64,000 nt of DNA from Symsagittifera roscoffensis (taxonomy: Eukaryota > Xenacoelomorpha > Acoela > Convolutidae). Made by a program: the position numbers and the translations under genes. Positions 1 to 9,900 of this stretch are shown here, piece after piece. The stretch spans positions 806,001 to 870,000 of the forward strand of contig NC_087069.1 in the NCBI RefSeq assembly GCF_963678635.1, in the 5' to 3' direction. Under the pieces are notes generated by a model. It was not told the origin of the DNA and searched no databases. It worked only from the letters and a program-made list of their open reading frames with translations. Numbering within the stretch: the first letter of the stretch is position 1; every line of letters starts with the position of its first letter.

Positions 1-2
1 AC

Positions 3-2357
3 CCAAGGAAGATGAAGTTTCCCCTCAAGTCCGTTGAGAGCTCAGAGTTCAATGAAGTGGTGCAGATAGACCATCAAAAAATCTGCATGACGGAGTCGGG
101 ATATAACCAGATACTGGTTATAATAGATCACTTCACAAAGTTGGCGGAAGCGGTCCCGTGCCAAACAGCCTCGGCCGAGGAGACATGTGATCATCTGATA
201 ACGCATTGGATATCGCGGTATGGTTGTCCAATGACTTTCCAGTCGGACAACGGCAAAGCTTTTGTAGGGGACTTGACAAAAGAATTGATGAAGAGATCGC
301 ACATTGCTCAAGCACACTCGACAACCTATCATCCACAGACCAATGGGTTGGTAGAGAGACAAAACAGGACACTGGTCAACATGTTAAGGGTGTACTGCTC
401 AAGATACATGACGGACTGGGACAAATACCTGCCACAGGTAGTAGGAGCCTACAACAGTACACAGCACTCAACTACGGGCATCAGTCCTTTCATGATGTTG
501 ACGGGCAGGGAGAGAGCAATGCCTCTGACATTCTTTTACCCGGAATACGAAGGGAAAAGGACGTCGCCTCAGGCATACGTGAAAGAAGCGATCAAAAGAC
601 AACAGGAATTGAACGAGCTATGCAGGAGGAACACGGCGCAAGCGCAAATGAGGCAACGCAGGAAATACGACAAAAAAATATTACGAGCAAAGCCATATGA
701 AGTGGGCCAATACGTGTGGGTCTTCCAAAATGTCATACCGCCCAAGGGAACAAAGAAACTACTCAAGAAGTGGAGGGGACCAATCATGATAACGGAGGTT
801 CATCAACAAGGACGGTTCTATCGCTTGAGTACTGGGCGAGCGGCACATTATGAAAATCTGAAGCCTCACGTCCCGTCTCCAGAGGATTGGTGCATACCGA
901 AAGACATGGAGGGTCTTGAGTACCTGGTGGTAGAGCCAGCGTGTGAAGTGAATGAGAAAGGCACTAGAGAGAAAAATGATGGTAATGAGAACTTGAGTTT
1001 GGACGACAATGAAAAGATAGGAGTGGAGTCTGATGCAGGATCATTTGTAGAAGAAGACTGGAACGACCCGGAGCAAGACGAGGTGCCGAAATGGATGGAA
1101 CCGGATCGAACAACACCACCGGAAACCAGGACTGGCAATCGTAAACGCACAGGCATGAGGTACAACAGGTACGGGGATGACTTCTTGATCGATAAGATAC
1201 AACCAGACAAATTGGGCGAGGAATTACTGAAGGCAGGCGAACTGGAAGCTGGAGAGGAATGGCAGGTCATTGACGATGGTGGTCATTATCCGCAGGATGA
1301 TTACTCAACGCCAGAAGTAGGAACGGATCTCGAACAGAGTGAGATAAAGAGGAGGGAGAACACGAACTTGAGGATTCTAGAGTGGATGCGTGATGTCAAA
1401 GACGAGAGCCGCGAAGGACAAAGCATTCAGCAAGTCGATGTATCAGCAGCAAATTACATGAAGACAGAGGACCCTCTTTTCGGATGGACGGCAACAGACA
1501 GGCCACTGGACATTCCTCAGGACAATTCAGACCCGACAACATCGACGGGGACGTCGATAAATATTTTTGTCCGGGGAGTGGGGGTAGGACTTACCCACAC
1601 CGAAAATTTGATGATAAAGAAGCTCAAGGAAGTGAGAGAAACGAGCGAATTGGAACTGGAGGAAGAAGAGCCAGAGCCTACTATAGGTCGGAATTTCAAA
1701 ACGAAATTCGAAATACCCAATGAATACTCGGAGAACATCAAAAATCTGAAGCCTCACGTCCCGTCTCCAGAGGATTGGTGCATACCGAAAGACATGGAGG
1801 GTCTTGAGTACCTGGTGGTAGAGCCAGCGTGTGAAGTGAATGAGAAAGGCACTAGAGAGAAAAATGATGGTAATGAGAACTTGAGTTTGGACGACAATGA
1901 AAATATAGGAGTGGAGTCTGATGCAGGATCATTTGTAGAAGAAAACAGGACCAGCGCGATCTGCATCACGGCGGACATGAGTTTCAGATCAAGATTGGAA
2001 GCTGACTTCAAAAGAGAGTACCAGAATGTAGAGTTTCTGTTCAGACAGAGACCAGGACTGGGAGGGATGGCAGCGCTTCCACCGTCAGTGGCACAAGTCC
2101 CGGGCAAATATCTGTGCTTCCTAGTAACGAGGGTCAATGACAGGAACACAATCGATCCCGAACACGTGATATTGGCACTAACAAGATTACGAGACTTCAT
2201 GATTGAAAGAGGGATAACAGAAGTCTCAATGCCGGTGTATGACCCGAACAGGGGCAAACTGAGCCCGAGGGAATTGTACGCTATCCTACATGTGGTCTTT
2301 GCAGAAACTGAGATAATGGTGTATCTTCATAAGAAAGACTACTTGAGCATCGCCTGA
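3..2357 (+). CDS. pol: Pol C-terminal part: integrase core, integrase C-terminal domain, macro-like domain
   Basis: The frame is open from base 3, so this is the 3' part of a pol ORF. The integrase core has the DDE triad: D in VVQIDHQKI, D in FQSDNGKAF, and E in HPQTNGLVERQNR. A typical gypsy integrase C-terminal segment (VGQYVWVFQNV to KKWRGPIMI and RFYRLSTGRAAHYENLKPH) lies at about residues 220-290 counted from base 12. An acidic linker follows (about residues 300-540), then the motif FVRGVGVGLTHTENL, and then from about residue 645 a segment resembling the C-terminal half of TARG1/OARD1- or Poa1-type macro domains: ADMSF, ADFKREY, GKYLCFLVTR, ITEVSMP, ELYAILHVVF, VYLHKK. A 203-bp copy of an upstream stretch sits at 1741-1943 without breaking the frame. 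Copy 2 (51838-55010) is a close homologue throughout. Confidence 0.88.
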   Translation, partial: PRKMKFPLKSVESSEFNEVVQIDHQKICMTESGYNQILVIIDHFTKLAEAVPCQTASAEETCDHLITHWISRYGCPMTFQSDNGKAFVGDLTKELMKRSHIAQAHSTTYHPQTNGLVERQNRTLVNMLRVYCSRYMTDWDKYLPQVVGAYNSTQHSTTGISPFMMLTGRERAMPLTFFYPEYEGKRTSPQAYVKEAIKRQQELNELCRRNTAQAQMRQRRKYDKKILRAKPYEVGQYVWVFQNVIPPKGTKKLLKKWRGPIMITEVHQQGRFYRLSTGRAAHYENLKPHVPSPEDWCIPKDMEGLEYLVVEPACEVNEKGTREKNDGNENLSLDDNEKIGVESDAGSFVEEDWNDPEQDEVPKWMEPDRTTPPETRTGNRKRTGMRYNRYGDDFLIDKIQPDKLGEELLKAGELEAGEEWQVIDDGGHYPQDDYSTPEVGTDLEQSEIKRRENTNLRILEWMRDVKDESREGQSIQQVDVSAANYMKTEDPLFGWTATDRPLDIPQDNSDPTTSTGTSINIFVRGVGVGLTHTENLMIKKLKEVRETSELELEEEEPEPTIGRNFKTKFEIPNEYSENIKNLKPHVPSPEDWCIPKDMEGLEYLVVEPACEVNEKGTREKNDGNENLSLDDNENIGVESDAGSFVEENRTSAICITADMSFRSRLEADFKREYQNVEFLFRQRPGLGGMAALPPSVAQVPGKYLCFLVTRVNDRNTIDPEHVILALTRLRDFMIERGITEVSMPVYDPNRGKLSPRELYAILHVVFAETEIMVYLHKKDYLSIA
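853..1055 (+). repeat. Source copy of a 203-bp dispersed duplication inside pol
   Basis: This stretch, starting at the AAAATCTGAAGCC motif after the integrase C-terminal domain, recurs at 1741-1943 with one visible difference (AAAAGATAGG here, AAAATATAGG there). Element 2 has the corresponding sequence only once, so this is the original position. Confidence 0.9.
1541..1600 (+). promoter_or_regulatory. Conserved pol-internal block with hairpins and GTCCGGGGAG motif
   Basis: Sixty bases here match 54362-54421 in element 2 with 3 mismatches, far closer than the flanking codons. The block contains an inverted repeat ATCGAC-GGGGAC-GTCGAT, a T run, the 10-mer GTCCGGGGAG (1569-1578), a G-rich purine stretch, and a second inverted repeat GGGTA-GGACT-TACCC. 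Such third-position conservation suggests an RNA structure, a central polypurine tract or another cis signal as well as coding (inference). Confidence 0.5.
1741..1943 (+). repeat. In-frame inserted copy of 853-1055 within pol
   Basis: The copy lies 888 bp downstream of its source. It joins the NEYSENI segment to the NRTSAICIT start of the macro-like domain. In element 2 that junction is about ten residues (ILTDSDFILT) with no such insert. The frame is kept, so the Pol of this copy would carry an extra segment of about 68 residues just before the macro-like domain. Template switching or ectopic conversion during reverse transcription is a plausible origin (inference). Confidence 0.9.
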
Positions 2358-2877
2358 GTCGGGTACATGGGGGTATCGAGTCGGGTGTGAGGGAGGAGTC
2401 TTGAGTTAGGTATTGGGGTGCGGCGCAGGTAAAGGGATCTTAAAGATATGATTGGCATGACAATTAAATTTTAAAACGAGTTAACGGTGCTAAAACATAA
2501 AATGAATCTGCATGCTTTTAAGGGAATTCCAATTGAATTGTTTTAAGTGATATGAAAATGATAAGATTTTAACCATACTGGTAAAAGGGGGGTCTCTAGG
2601 TTAGGAACATGACATGTCAAGTTTCAATATGCTTTCTGTTTTCAGATCAAGTTTGAAAAACAAAGTTGAAAATCCAACTATACTCAAGCGAGAAACAGAG
2701 AGAGAAACCTTGATTGAACTCGCGATAATCGGCACTTACAGCAAGTATTTGCAAGGGAACATTTCGAGAGAATTCTTGAGTTGGGTAATACTTGAGTCGG
2801 TAAGGTAATTCTTGAGCTGGTAAGGTAATTCTTGAGCTGGTTAACACATACCTGTATACATCCCGAAGTCACGAAGA
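2358..2877 (+). other. Spacer between pol and ORF3 with splice-acceptor-like site and CTTGAG repeats
   Basis: No ORF of note. A pyrimidine-rich tract ending in TTTTCAG at 2645 looks like a 3' splice site, 232 bases upstream of the ORF3 ATG; element 2 has a similar site at 55335. The hexamer CTTGAG recurs, and a perfect 20-bp tandem pair lies at 2801-2840. The spacer may hold signals for a separate ORF3 mRNA (inference). Confidence 0.5.
2801..2840 (+). repeat. 20-bp perfect tandem duplication
   Basis: Two identical 20-base units beginning TAAGGTAATT and ending CTTGAGCTGG lie head to tail just before the ORF3 start. A degenerate third unit precedes them. Confidence 0.9.
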
Positions 2878-5800
2878 ATGGCAGACCGATTATGGAAATC
2901 CGTGCCCGCGGCCCTGAAGAAGCCCACTCTTGATGAGCTGTACAGACGCCTGAGGGACTTGGACTACACCCAAATAGACGAGAGAATGGCGGTGATGCTG
3001 AATGCCATCCTCCAGTTGGAGGACCAGGGTGAGTGCAGGGAGTCTGCAACGGAGGCTGTCTTGATGATCGGCTACACCACCGAGGGAATATCGAACCAAG
3101 AACAGACCAGATGGTTGTCTTGGAATGTGGATGGAGGAGTAAGGGGTTTTGACTTGGCAAGGAATCCTGGTCTGAATAACAATACCGAATATGGCGCAGG
3201 GGAATTCCCGCTACCGACTAGGCCAACAGTAAGATCCACAAGCCAGAGCTCGAGTAGGGTGCCATCGATGTCACGAACGCAACAGACGACCGAGGCATAT
3301 CCGGATCTAGGTGTTCTAAAGAAAGAGCTCGAGAAGACGCAGAAGGAAAGGAATAAGGCGAACCTCGATCGGGATCAGGCAAAGCTGGATCGGGAGAAGG
3401 TTCAGCTGGAAAGGGACCAGGCGGTCAACGAGCGAGACCAGGCTCTGAGGTTGCTTGAGATACAAAAAGCTGAACATCAACAGGAGTTAAGGGTGCGGGA
3501 GAACGCCGCAAATCGTGATCAACTGAGGTCGGAATTGGACAGAATAGAACAACGACAACGCGAGCTTGATGCACAGAAGGGAGCCAGGCCGAAGGAGCGA
3601 GTGGTCACCAGCTCGAGGCCAGAGTCACGTATGGAGGTGGATGAAGCCCCCAGAGCAAGAGCACGGTTCAACCTTGACCGCGAGGCCCGAGAACACATGA
3701 GTGAAGGGTTGGAAGTTTGGATACCGAATGACGCAACGTATTCCTTGCGTAGCCTAGAGACGCAACCCATACGCCCACTGATGGATGTGGAGCTGCCGGG
3801 ATATACCCCAACCTCGACCTCGAGTGACAGTCAGGTGAGCGGCAGCTCATCGCGTCTGAGAGAACTGGGCGAGAGATTGCGACAAAAGAGTCGTGAGAGT
3901 TCGGCAAGACCGGAGCTTCCCCCGACGTGGAGGGAACAGCCGGTTAGGAGTGTCGTGATCTTGAGTTATAAGAAGAATACAGAGGGGAGGTACCACAGGC
4001 ACAATCGGCTGGACTGGAGTACGGAGCAGAAAGCTAGGAGAGACTGCTTTCATGATGCGGCCTGGGTGCAGTACTTGGCGCCACCCCGGGTACCAGAAGG
4101 TGCGGTTCATCTAATCGTAGGGGACAGCCTGGTGCGGGTGTTGACCCGGATCCGATCGCACTGGCAGACGGGAATCTTGAGTTTCGCTGGAGCTGCCACG
4201 CCACAGATGTTGGCAACTCTTGACATGCTGGGGATGACCAAAGTATACACGGTGACCCTGATGGTCGGGACCAACGATGTATCAAGGGGTGAAGCGAGGA
4301 AAATAACAAGGCTGCACGATAAGGTGAGCTGCCTTCTTGAGGAACTGAGGATTCAGATGGACCCCATCCTGTTGACGATATGTACTGTCCCCTACAACAT
4401 GATGTTTGATCAGCACGCCTTGGAGATGAACGAGAAGGTGCGGAACCTAAACAAGGTGATAAGAGACATCCACCGGAAGAGTGTGCTCCCTGTCAGACTG
4501 TTGGACGTGGCAGAGCGCATGGAGAAAGAGGGATTCCCTGAGGACACCTCCAGTGATGGAATCCATTTTGATAGACCGAGGGGAGCAGAGTGGCTAAACG
4601 ACGTCTTCCAAGAACACATAAATGCGCTGGAGGCGGATCTGCTAGAGACAGCCCAATTCACATTAGGACCACCTCCGAACCCACCATTCCTTGCCTCAAG
4701 GGCCTTGTCTGGTCGCTTGGGACCGAGAGTTGACACTAGAGACAGTTCAAGGAGCAGCCAGACCAGATTGCAGAGTGCCACGCCAATGGAGTCTGAGGAG
4801 GTGACGTCATCAACACCTCCAAGCTCGGCGATATCCTCAGTAGTAGTGGCAGAGAGCAAACGGGAAAATAAGTCTATGGAGACCGCTCGCTTGAGATATC
4901 CTGAGAAGGTGAAAGAACTGGATCTAGAGAGTTTGGAATGCAGGCAAGAATTGGCGGAAACCCTGGGGATCGAACGAGTGTCACACGAGGATTTGAATAA
5001 GCATCATTGCGTGGACTGGTTGAAAGCTCATGAGGCGCACTTCTCGAGAGCGAAGTTGATGGAGACCACAGACCTGACTGGAATTCCCACAAAAGCGATC
5101 ATGGGACCCATTAACTACAGGCCTCTCAAGCTGCTGGGGAGTCCTGGACTTATAGCAGAACCTCCCAAGCACCGAACTAGCATCGCCAGGATCAGGTTGG
5201 AAACCCCGGCACAGTTGAAGGTGGTAGACAAGCTACTCAATCCGGGAGGAACGGGATTGCCAGATGCCGCTTACGAAGGCTCGAAATTGGCGGAAGATCC
5301 CAGGTACGGGAAGCCCTGTGGGAGTACCCAGCTGGCCAAAACCCTGGCAGTTTATGATAGAGCAGATCCAGCTGCTGCGAGAGTAGTCATTGTGGCGGGA
5401 TCAGACTTCGAAGGAACGTCTCCCAAGTTGTTCTGGCCGGAGACTTTGATATACTCTTTGCCAGGAGCTGAATTAAATCAGATGTTAACTCTGGTAGTGG
5501 CAATAAAGTCGGAGATGCCCTGTGAACCTGAGCTGCTGTTGTTTGCAGGGATGAATGATCACCTGCGCGCGATGGGACTTCTTGAGCAACTAAAGGGCGA
5601 TGAAATTCCGACATCGAGGAAGATATGGGAAGCCATTCAAGCGTTGTTTGCGGCGATGAATGAAGTGCAAGAGAATGTTGTGTCGAGATTCGGGTCCAAG
5701 ACGAAGGTGGTGTTTACCACATCCCCTGGATACGCGAATATGCCACCCGCCCTACAGTTCGTGTACGCGGTCTTGATCCTGATAGCAGAAGGGAATGAAT

Positions 5801-6945
5801 GGCGGATTCTAATGGCAGCCCCCAATCGGGAGTTGGAGCCATCGAACCTGAGGCTTCGCAAGTCAGAATTGGCGGCGGCATGGGCGGACATATCTCATGC
5901 ACTGAGGGGCTTTTATGGACTAGCCGACATCCTGATCGTATTAGACGAGGTGCTCTTACTAGAGATATCGAACTTTGCCAGGCAACTCAAGTTCAGCCCA
6001 GTCATCGGGGACGATCACCCGGCAATAAGCAAATTAACGGCCAGCCTGTGGTTTCGGAGTATGGATGTGAAGATCACAAACTCCACCAGCAAGTCTAGAG
6101 GTCCCAGTAACGAGAGAAGAAATGTGGCCGAGACGGAAAAGCAATTAGGATCGATGAAATATCGTTTGACTCAAGAGAATGGCTGGTGGCCATTTTTGAC
6201 ACCAAGGCTGGAGAACGCCACGAATAAGACAAGGGAGGAAGCACCACTCCTCGTGAAACAAGTCTGGAGTTTTCTAGAGAAGCAACTGGAGCTGGCCGAA
6301 GTAAGAGACATGACGGTGGCTAGATTTGTCTCGGCCGCCAATGAAGTGACGATTGGAGGGTTCTGGAGAGAGCACGCCAAAGGCGAATTGAAGACTCGGA
6401 GGGATTACGAGATTCTCAAGTTCTTGAGTCCTTGCTGGGAGAAGGAATTCTTGGCAGGAATATTCGGTACCACGGCGACTATCTTTGGAGCCTTCGTGCA
6501 GGAGATACTGGGCATGCCCATCAGCCTGCTCTTGGCCCTGTATTTGGTCTACCCCAGATACTTGTTCAACATGGGCCCAGCATACATGTTTAGTCGGGGA
6601 GTGGAGACACTTCGAGTTGATGGGTACCTGGCACTAGTGCTCTTGACCCATGGGGAATTGGTGTCGTTTCATCGATTAATGGAATATGGAGAGCCTCTGT
6701 CTATGGGGAGAGTCCACACGAGCATTGAAACCAGCTCCTACAAGTGTGCCGCAGGGTTGAAGACGTTGCTAGTACAATACCTCATGATGCAAAATCGGCA
6801 CATGACGGGTGAAGATGAGAATCCAACTTCGAGAGAAGAATGGAAGAAGACGAACAGAGGGATGCCTCTGCTGACGGACCTATGCCTGGCAATGAGGTCG
6901 GACCCAATGGGGATAATCCGGGGCCTAGAGGAGGTGGTGACCTGA
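2878..6945 (+). CDS. Giant ORF3, N-terminal part: coiled coil, SGNH hydrolase domain, second SGNH-like domain
   Basis: This 1355-codon frame starts at ATG 2878 after GAAGA and ends at a TGA after which the same frame stays open to 11742. Residues 1-110 form a helical head conserved in element 2. Residues about 145-235 are a strongly charged coiled coil (LERDQAVNERDQAL and similar). Residues about 410-590 carry SGNH/GDSL-hydrolase blocks: GDSL with Ser417, a small-residue block with Gly438, GTND with Asn466, and DGIH with Asp560 and His563. Residues about 835-1060 look like a second, degenerate copy: a GSD motif near 842, FAGMNDHL with Asn893, SPGYA, and DDH at 1045-1047. The C-terminal quarter is helical and hydrophobic with no signal peptide. 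SGNH enzymes usually cleave esters; the substrate is unknown. A fold-only, non-catalytic role for the second domain is likely (inference). Confidence 0.8.
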   Translation: MADRLWKSVPAALKKPTLDELYRRLRDLDYTQIDERMAVMLNAILQLEDQGECRESATEAVLMIGYTTEGISNQEQTRWLSWNVDGGVRGFDLARNPGLNNNTEYGAGEFPLPTRPTVRSTSQSSSRVPSMSRTQQTTEAYPDLGVLKKELEKTQKERNKANLDRDQAKLDREKVQLERDQAVNERDQALRLLEIQKAEHQQELRVRENAANRDQLRSELDRIEQRQRELDAQKGARPKERVVTSSRPESRMEVDEAPRARARFNLDREAREHMSEGLEVWIPNDATYSLRSLETQPIRPLMDVELPGYTPTSTSSDSQVSGSSSRLRELGERLRQKSRESSARPELPPTWREQPVRSVVILSYKKNTEGRYHRHNRLDWSTEQKARRDCFHDAAWVQYLAPPRVPEGAVHLIVGDSLVRVLTRIRSHWQTGILSFAGAATPQMLATLDMLGMTKVYTVTLMVGTNDVSRGEARKITRLHDKVSCLLEELRIQMDPILLTICTVPYNMMFDQHALEMNEKVRNLNKVIRDIHRKSVLPVRLLDVAERMEKEGFPEDTSSDGIHFDRPRGAEWLNDVFQEHINALEADLLETAQFTLGPPPNPPFLASRALSGRLGPRVDTRDSSRSSQTRLQSATPMESEEVTSSTPPSSAISSVVVAESKRENKSMETARLRYPEKVKELDLESLECRQELAETLGIERVSHEDLNKHHCVDWLKAHEAHFSRAKLMETTDLTGIPTKAIMGPINYRPLKLLGSPGLIAEPPKHRTSIARIRLETPAQLKVVDKLLNPGGTGLPDAAYEGSKLAEDPRYGKPCGSTQLAKTLAVYDRADPAAARVVIVAGSDFEGTSPKLFWPETLIYSLPGAELNQMLTLVVAIKSEMPCEPELLLFAGMNDHLRAMGLLEQLKGDEIPTSRKIWEAIQALFAAMNEVQENVVSRFGSKTKVVFTTSPGYANMPPALQFVYAVLILIAEGNEWRILMAAPNRELEPSNLRLRKSELAAAWADISHALRGFYGLADILIVLDEVLLLEISNFARQLKFSPVIGDDHPAISKLTASLWFRSMDVKITNSTSKSRGPSNERRNVAETEKQLGSMKYRLTQENGWWPFLTPRLENATNKTREEAPLLVKQVWSFLEKQLELAEVRDMTVARFVSAANEVTIGGFWREHAKGELKTRRDYEILKFLSPCWEKEFLAGIFGTTATIFGAFVQEILGMPISLLLALYLVYPRYLFNMGPAYMFSRGVETLRVDGYLALVLLTHGELVSFHRLMEYGEPLSMGRVHTSIETSSYKCAAGLKTLLVQYLMMQNRHMTGEDENPTSREEWKKTNRGMPLLTDLCLAMRSDPMGIIRGLEEVVT

Positions 6946-9900
6946 ATTTATGGTCCAGCAGTGACGTACGCGTTCCCAGACCCCCTGGTGACAACGTATC
7001 GTCACTCTGTAACGCACTTGAGCCTTATCAGTATACTGGATGGGACGGCGTTAAATTGGTGTCAGCAGGAAGTGCTCAGAGGGCGAATGAGCAACACGGT
7101 ACTCTTTGGAAGGGTCAAAGATGCCGAGCTAATAGTGTACAACTTCAGGGGGCAAATGCAATGTAGAATGGGAGGCAAGCGAGAGGGTCCCATCGAAATG
7201 TATCCCAAATTCTGGAACTTGAACCCATTGACGGCGGACGGACGAGAGATCTTGAGAATTCCTGCCTGGAAGGAGTGCTTCGCACTGGTGAAGAGGGAGC
7301 TGGAGACCATAATGGAGAAAGAAATCCTCCCAGCCACCATGCCTGAGTTCCCAATAGTCAGGAGGATGACCTTGGGAATGAATAGTCCCTTGGTAGTTCC
7401 CTCCATAATGGCGAGGATGACGACGGAGGAAATGCAGAAGGATTTCACTGATCGCTGGGACCCCCTGTTCATTGGCTACACGGCGGCGGTCTACTTCCAT
7501 ACCAGCGAGATGAAGGTAAATTTGTGGACGACGCAAGCGAAAAAGAGTAGAGGTTCGCAGCCCCCAGGGTATGAGGCGCGGAAGGTCTTGAGAACTCTAG
7601 AGAAGGAGGGACTTGAGAGCATGTTACCCATATGGGATGATGGCAGGATGATCGTGATGGAGGGGCACGTCGCACTGGTGGACGACATGAAATTTGCCAC
7701 GAGAAAATATAAGGCGCCCTATGGCTTGGAACAGGTGGAAATAAGACAGGAAGGAACAGAACTAGATGCAGCAGGTCAACTGCATGTAGCACTGACGGAA
7801 TACAAAAAGCTGGATCCTACGACACCATCACCACTGTCCGTGGACACACCTGGAGACAAGAGGAGCGGACCCGTCGAGGACCGATTTAAGAAAATTCTCG
7901 AGAGAAGGAGACATGAGTCAGAAGAAGAGAGTATGGATGAAACTCTCAGTGAAGCCGGTGAAGACATGGAAGTGGGGAATACGCCTGAACCAGGGCCATC
8001 AGGGGAGGAGCTCACCACTCAAGAGCTGTTGAAAGACTTGAGCGAGGAGAATTGGGCAGATACTGCCACACCACCCCTGATTCCGTCTCCCCGGAAGGAT
8101 CTGGAATTGCCATTGGCAAGTGAGACCTTCAATATGGGGATGATACTCTTGAGCTCGGAGGAAAGGGAAAAGAACACTTTCGAAGGGAACAGGGACATAT
8201 TCCTGGGATCACTGAAGGACGATGCTTGGCAGGAGTTCTTGGAAGAATTCAATCAAGAAGTGGGCAGCGAGACGACGCTGGACAAATTCAAGGAGGAACT
8301 GTGGGACACAGTCGTAAGATTTGGAGAACCGCTTCTGATAGGAACGGGCCTGGATGAGAAGGCGAGAAAAGAGCTACTGAGCAAGCTGGTAGAGCTGAGG
8401 AATTCACGATCGAAGACTAGAGAAGAAAAATGTGAGGACAGCTCTACTCGGAGACAAAAAACTGTAGATAAAATGGTTGATAAGGTTGGGACTAGTAATA
8501 TGATTAAAAGTACTAATATCCTTAAGGCTCGAGCAGGGGGGAGGCAAGAGTTAGAAGGAGTGGATGGAGAGGTCGAATCAGTGATGGTAGCCACAACACC
8601 CTCAAGTAGAGATGTGAAGACTCGCAAGAGGAAGAGAGAAGTGGAAGGATTGGGTAGTCCTTCAGTGGATGCTGTTTCGGAAGGAAACTTGAGAGAGACG
8701 GCGCCCATGGTTTTGGCTAGATGCAACACGGCGGCCTACAAGAGCAGCTCGGAGCTCAGAAGACCACTTGAAGTAGAGAGGGAAATAGAGGTTTCCACCA
8801 GTTCGACATCGGAGGAAGACTTCAAGCCTCAAAAGATAAACGTGAAGAGAGGTTCAACGAACGGACAGACATGGGAAGTAGATGTCGGCAAAGAATGGAT
8901 CTCGAAGGCACACCAGGCCACGGGCAAGCGAGTGACAAGTGATCCATTGGAAAGGAACAAGACGAGGAACACCTCCCGGACGTGGTGGGTGGCTCTTGAA
9001 ACATTGAAAGAAATGGAGAACTGCTGGAAGAAGTTGGACAGTGGAGTAGCTCGCAAGCGACGTAATTGGGCCACCCAGCAAAAGGCCGAGGTTAATAGAA
9101 TAGAAATGGCAAATCATCTGAAGAGGTCCTGGCAGAGTTTGTTGAAGGATCATTTTGAAGAAGCAATGAGGACACCCTCATCAGCACCACCATTAATGGC
9201 GAATCCCTTCGTTAGAACTGCAGGACAATTAATGTTCACCTGGAGTCTGGTGGGGATTGAGTTGGAAACACTGACCTCGTATGACAGGCTGAAGTTGGGA
9301 AGCAAGAAGCTAGAGATGTATCAGGCACTGATGCAACACGTAGCCAGGGACAACTCAGGCTTGAGCCTGGCCAGAAGAAAGGATGCCACGTGTTTCTTGA
9401 GATGGATAATGTCGATGATGTCTGATAGCACCATCCTGGCATGCCAACAGAGAGCAAGCGCAAGCAAAACCATGGAAAAAAGAGTCTCAACGGTCATCTT
9501 GAACGTGTATCAGAGCACAGGAATAGAAAAGGAGGAGGGTTCCAGACTATCCCTAGAGAACCATAGGAAGCTAGACGAGGTACGGAGGTTTTATAATAAG
9601 AAGTTCGAAGAAGAACACGATGTTCACCGTAACCTGGCCTCGTCAGAGCAGTACTCGAGAATCAGCGAGAAGGGGGAATACCAATATGTGTCTGGAGTGA
9701 TGGGAATGGCCTACAACCCCTTCTTAGACTCGGAAGCTGGAGGCGCCCACAGGAACCATGAGGTAGCGGAGCTACTGAAGTATTGGACAGAAAGAATAAT
9801 GGAAATAGACGCGGTGGAAAAAGAGGGGCCGAGCCTGGGCCTGATTCTTGAGAAAACACCAGAGGTGGTGAGCATACCGCATTCAAACAAGAGAGTTGAA

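Noticed and set aside
206-700. 164-residue ORF overlapping the integrase
   Set aside because: Out-of-frame shadow of a conserved integrase core.
8253-8729. Long minus-strand ORFs opposite ORF3 (for example 158 and 141 residues)
   Set aside because: Strong purine bias of the plus strand removes stops from the minus strand; Ser/Leu-rich composition is typical of shadows.
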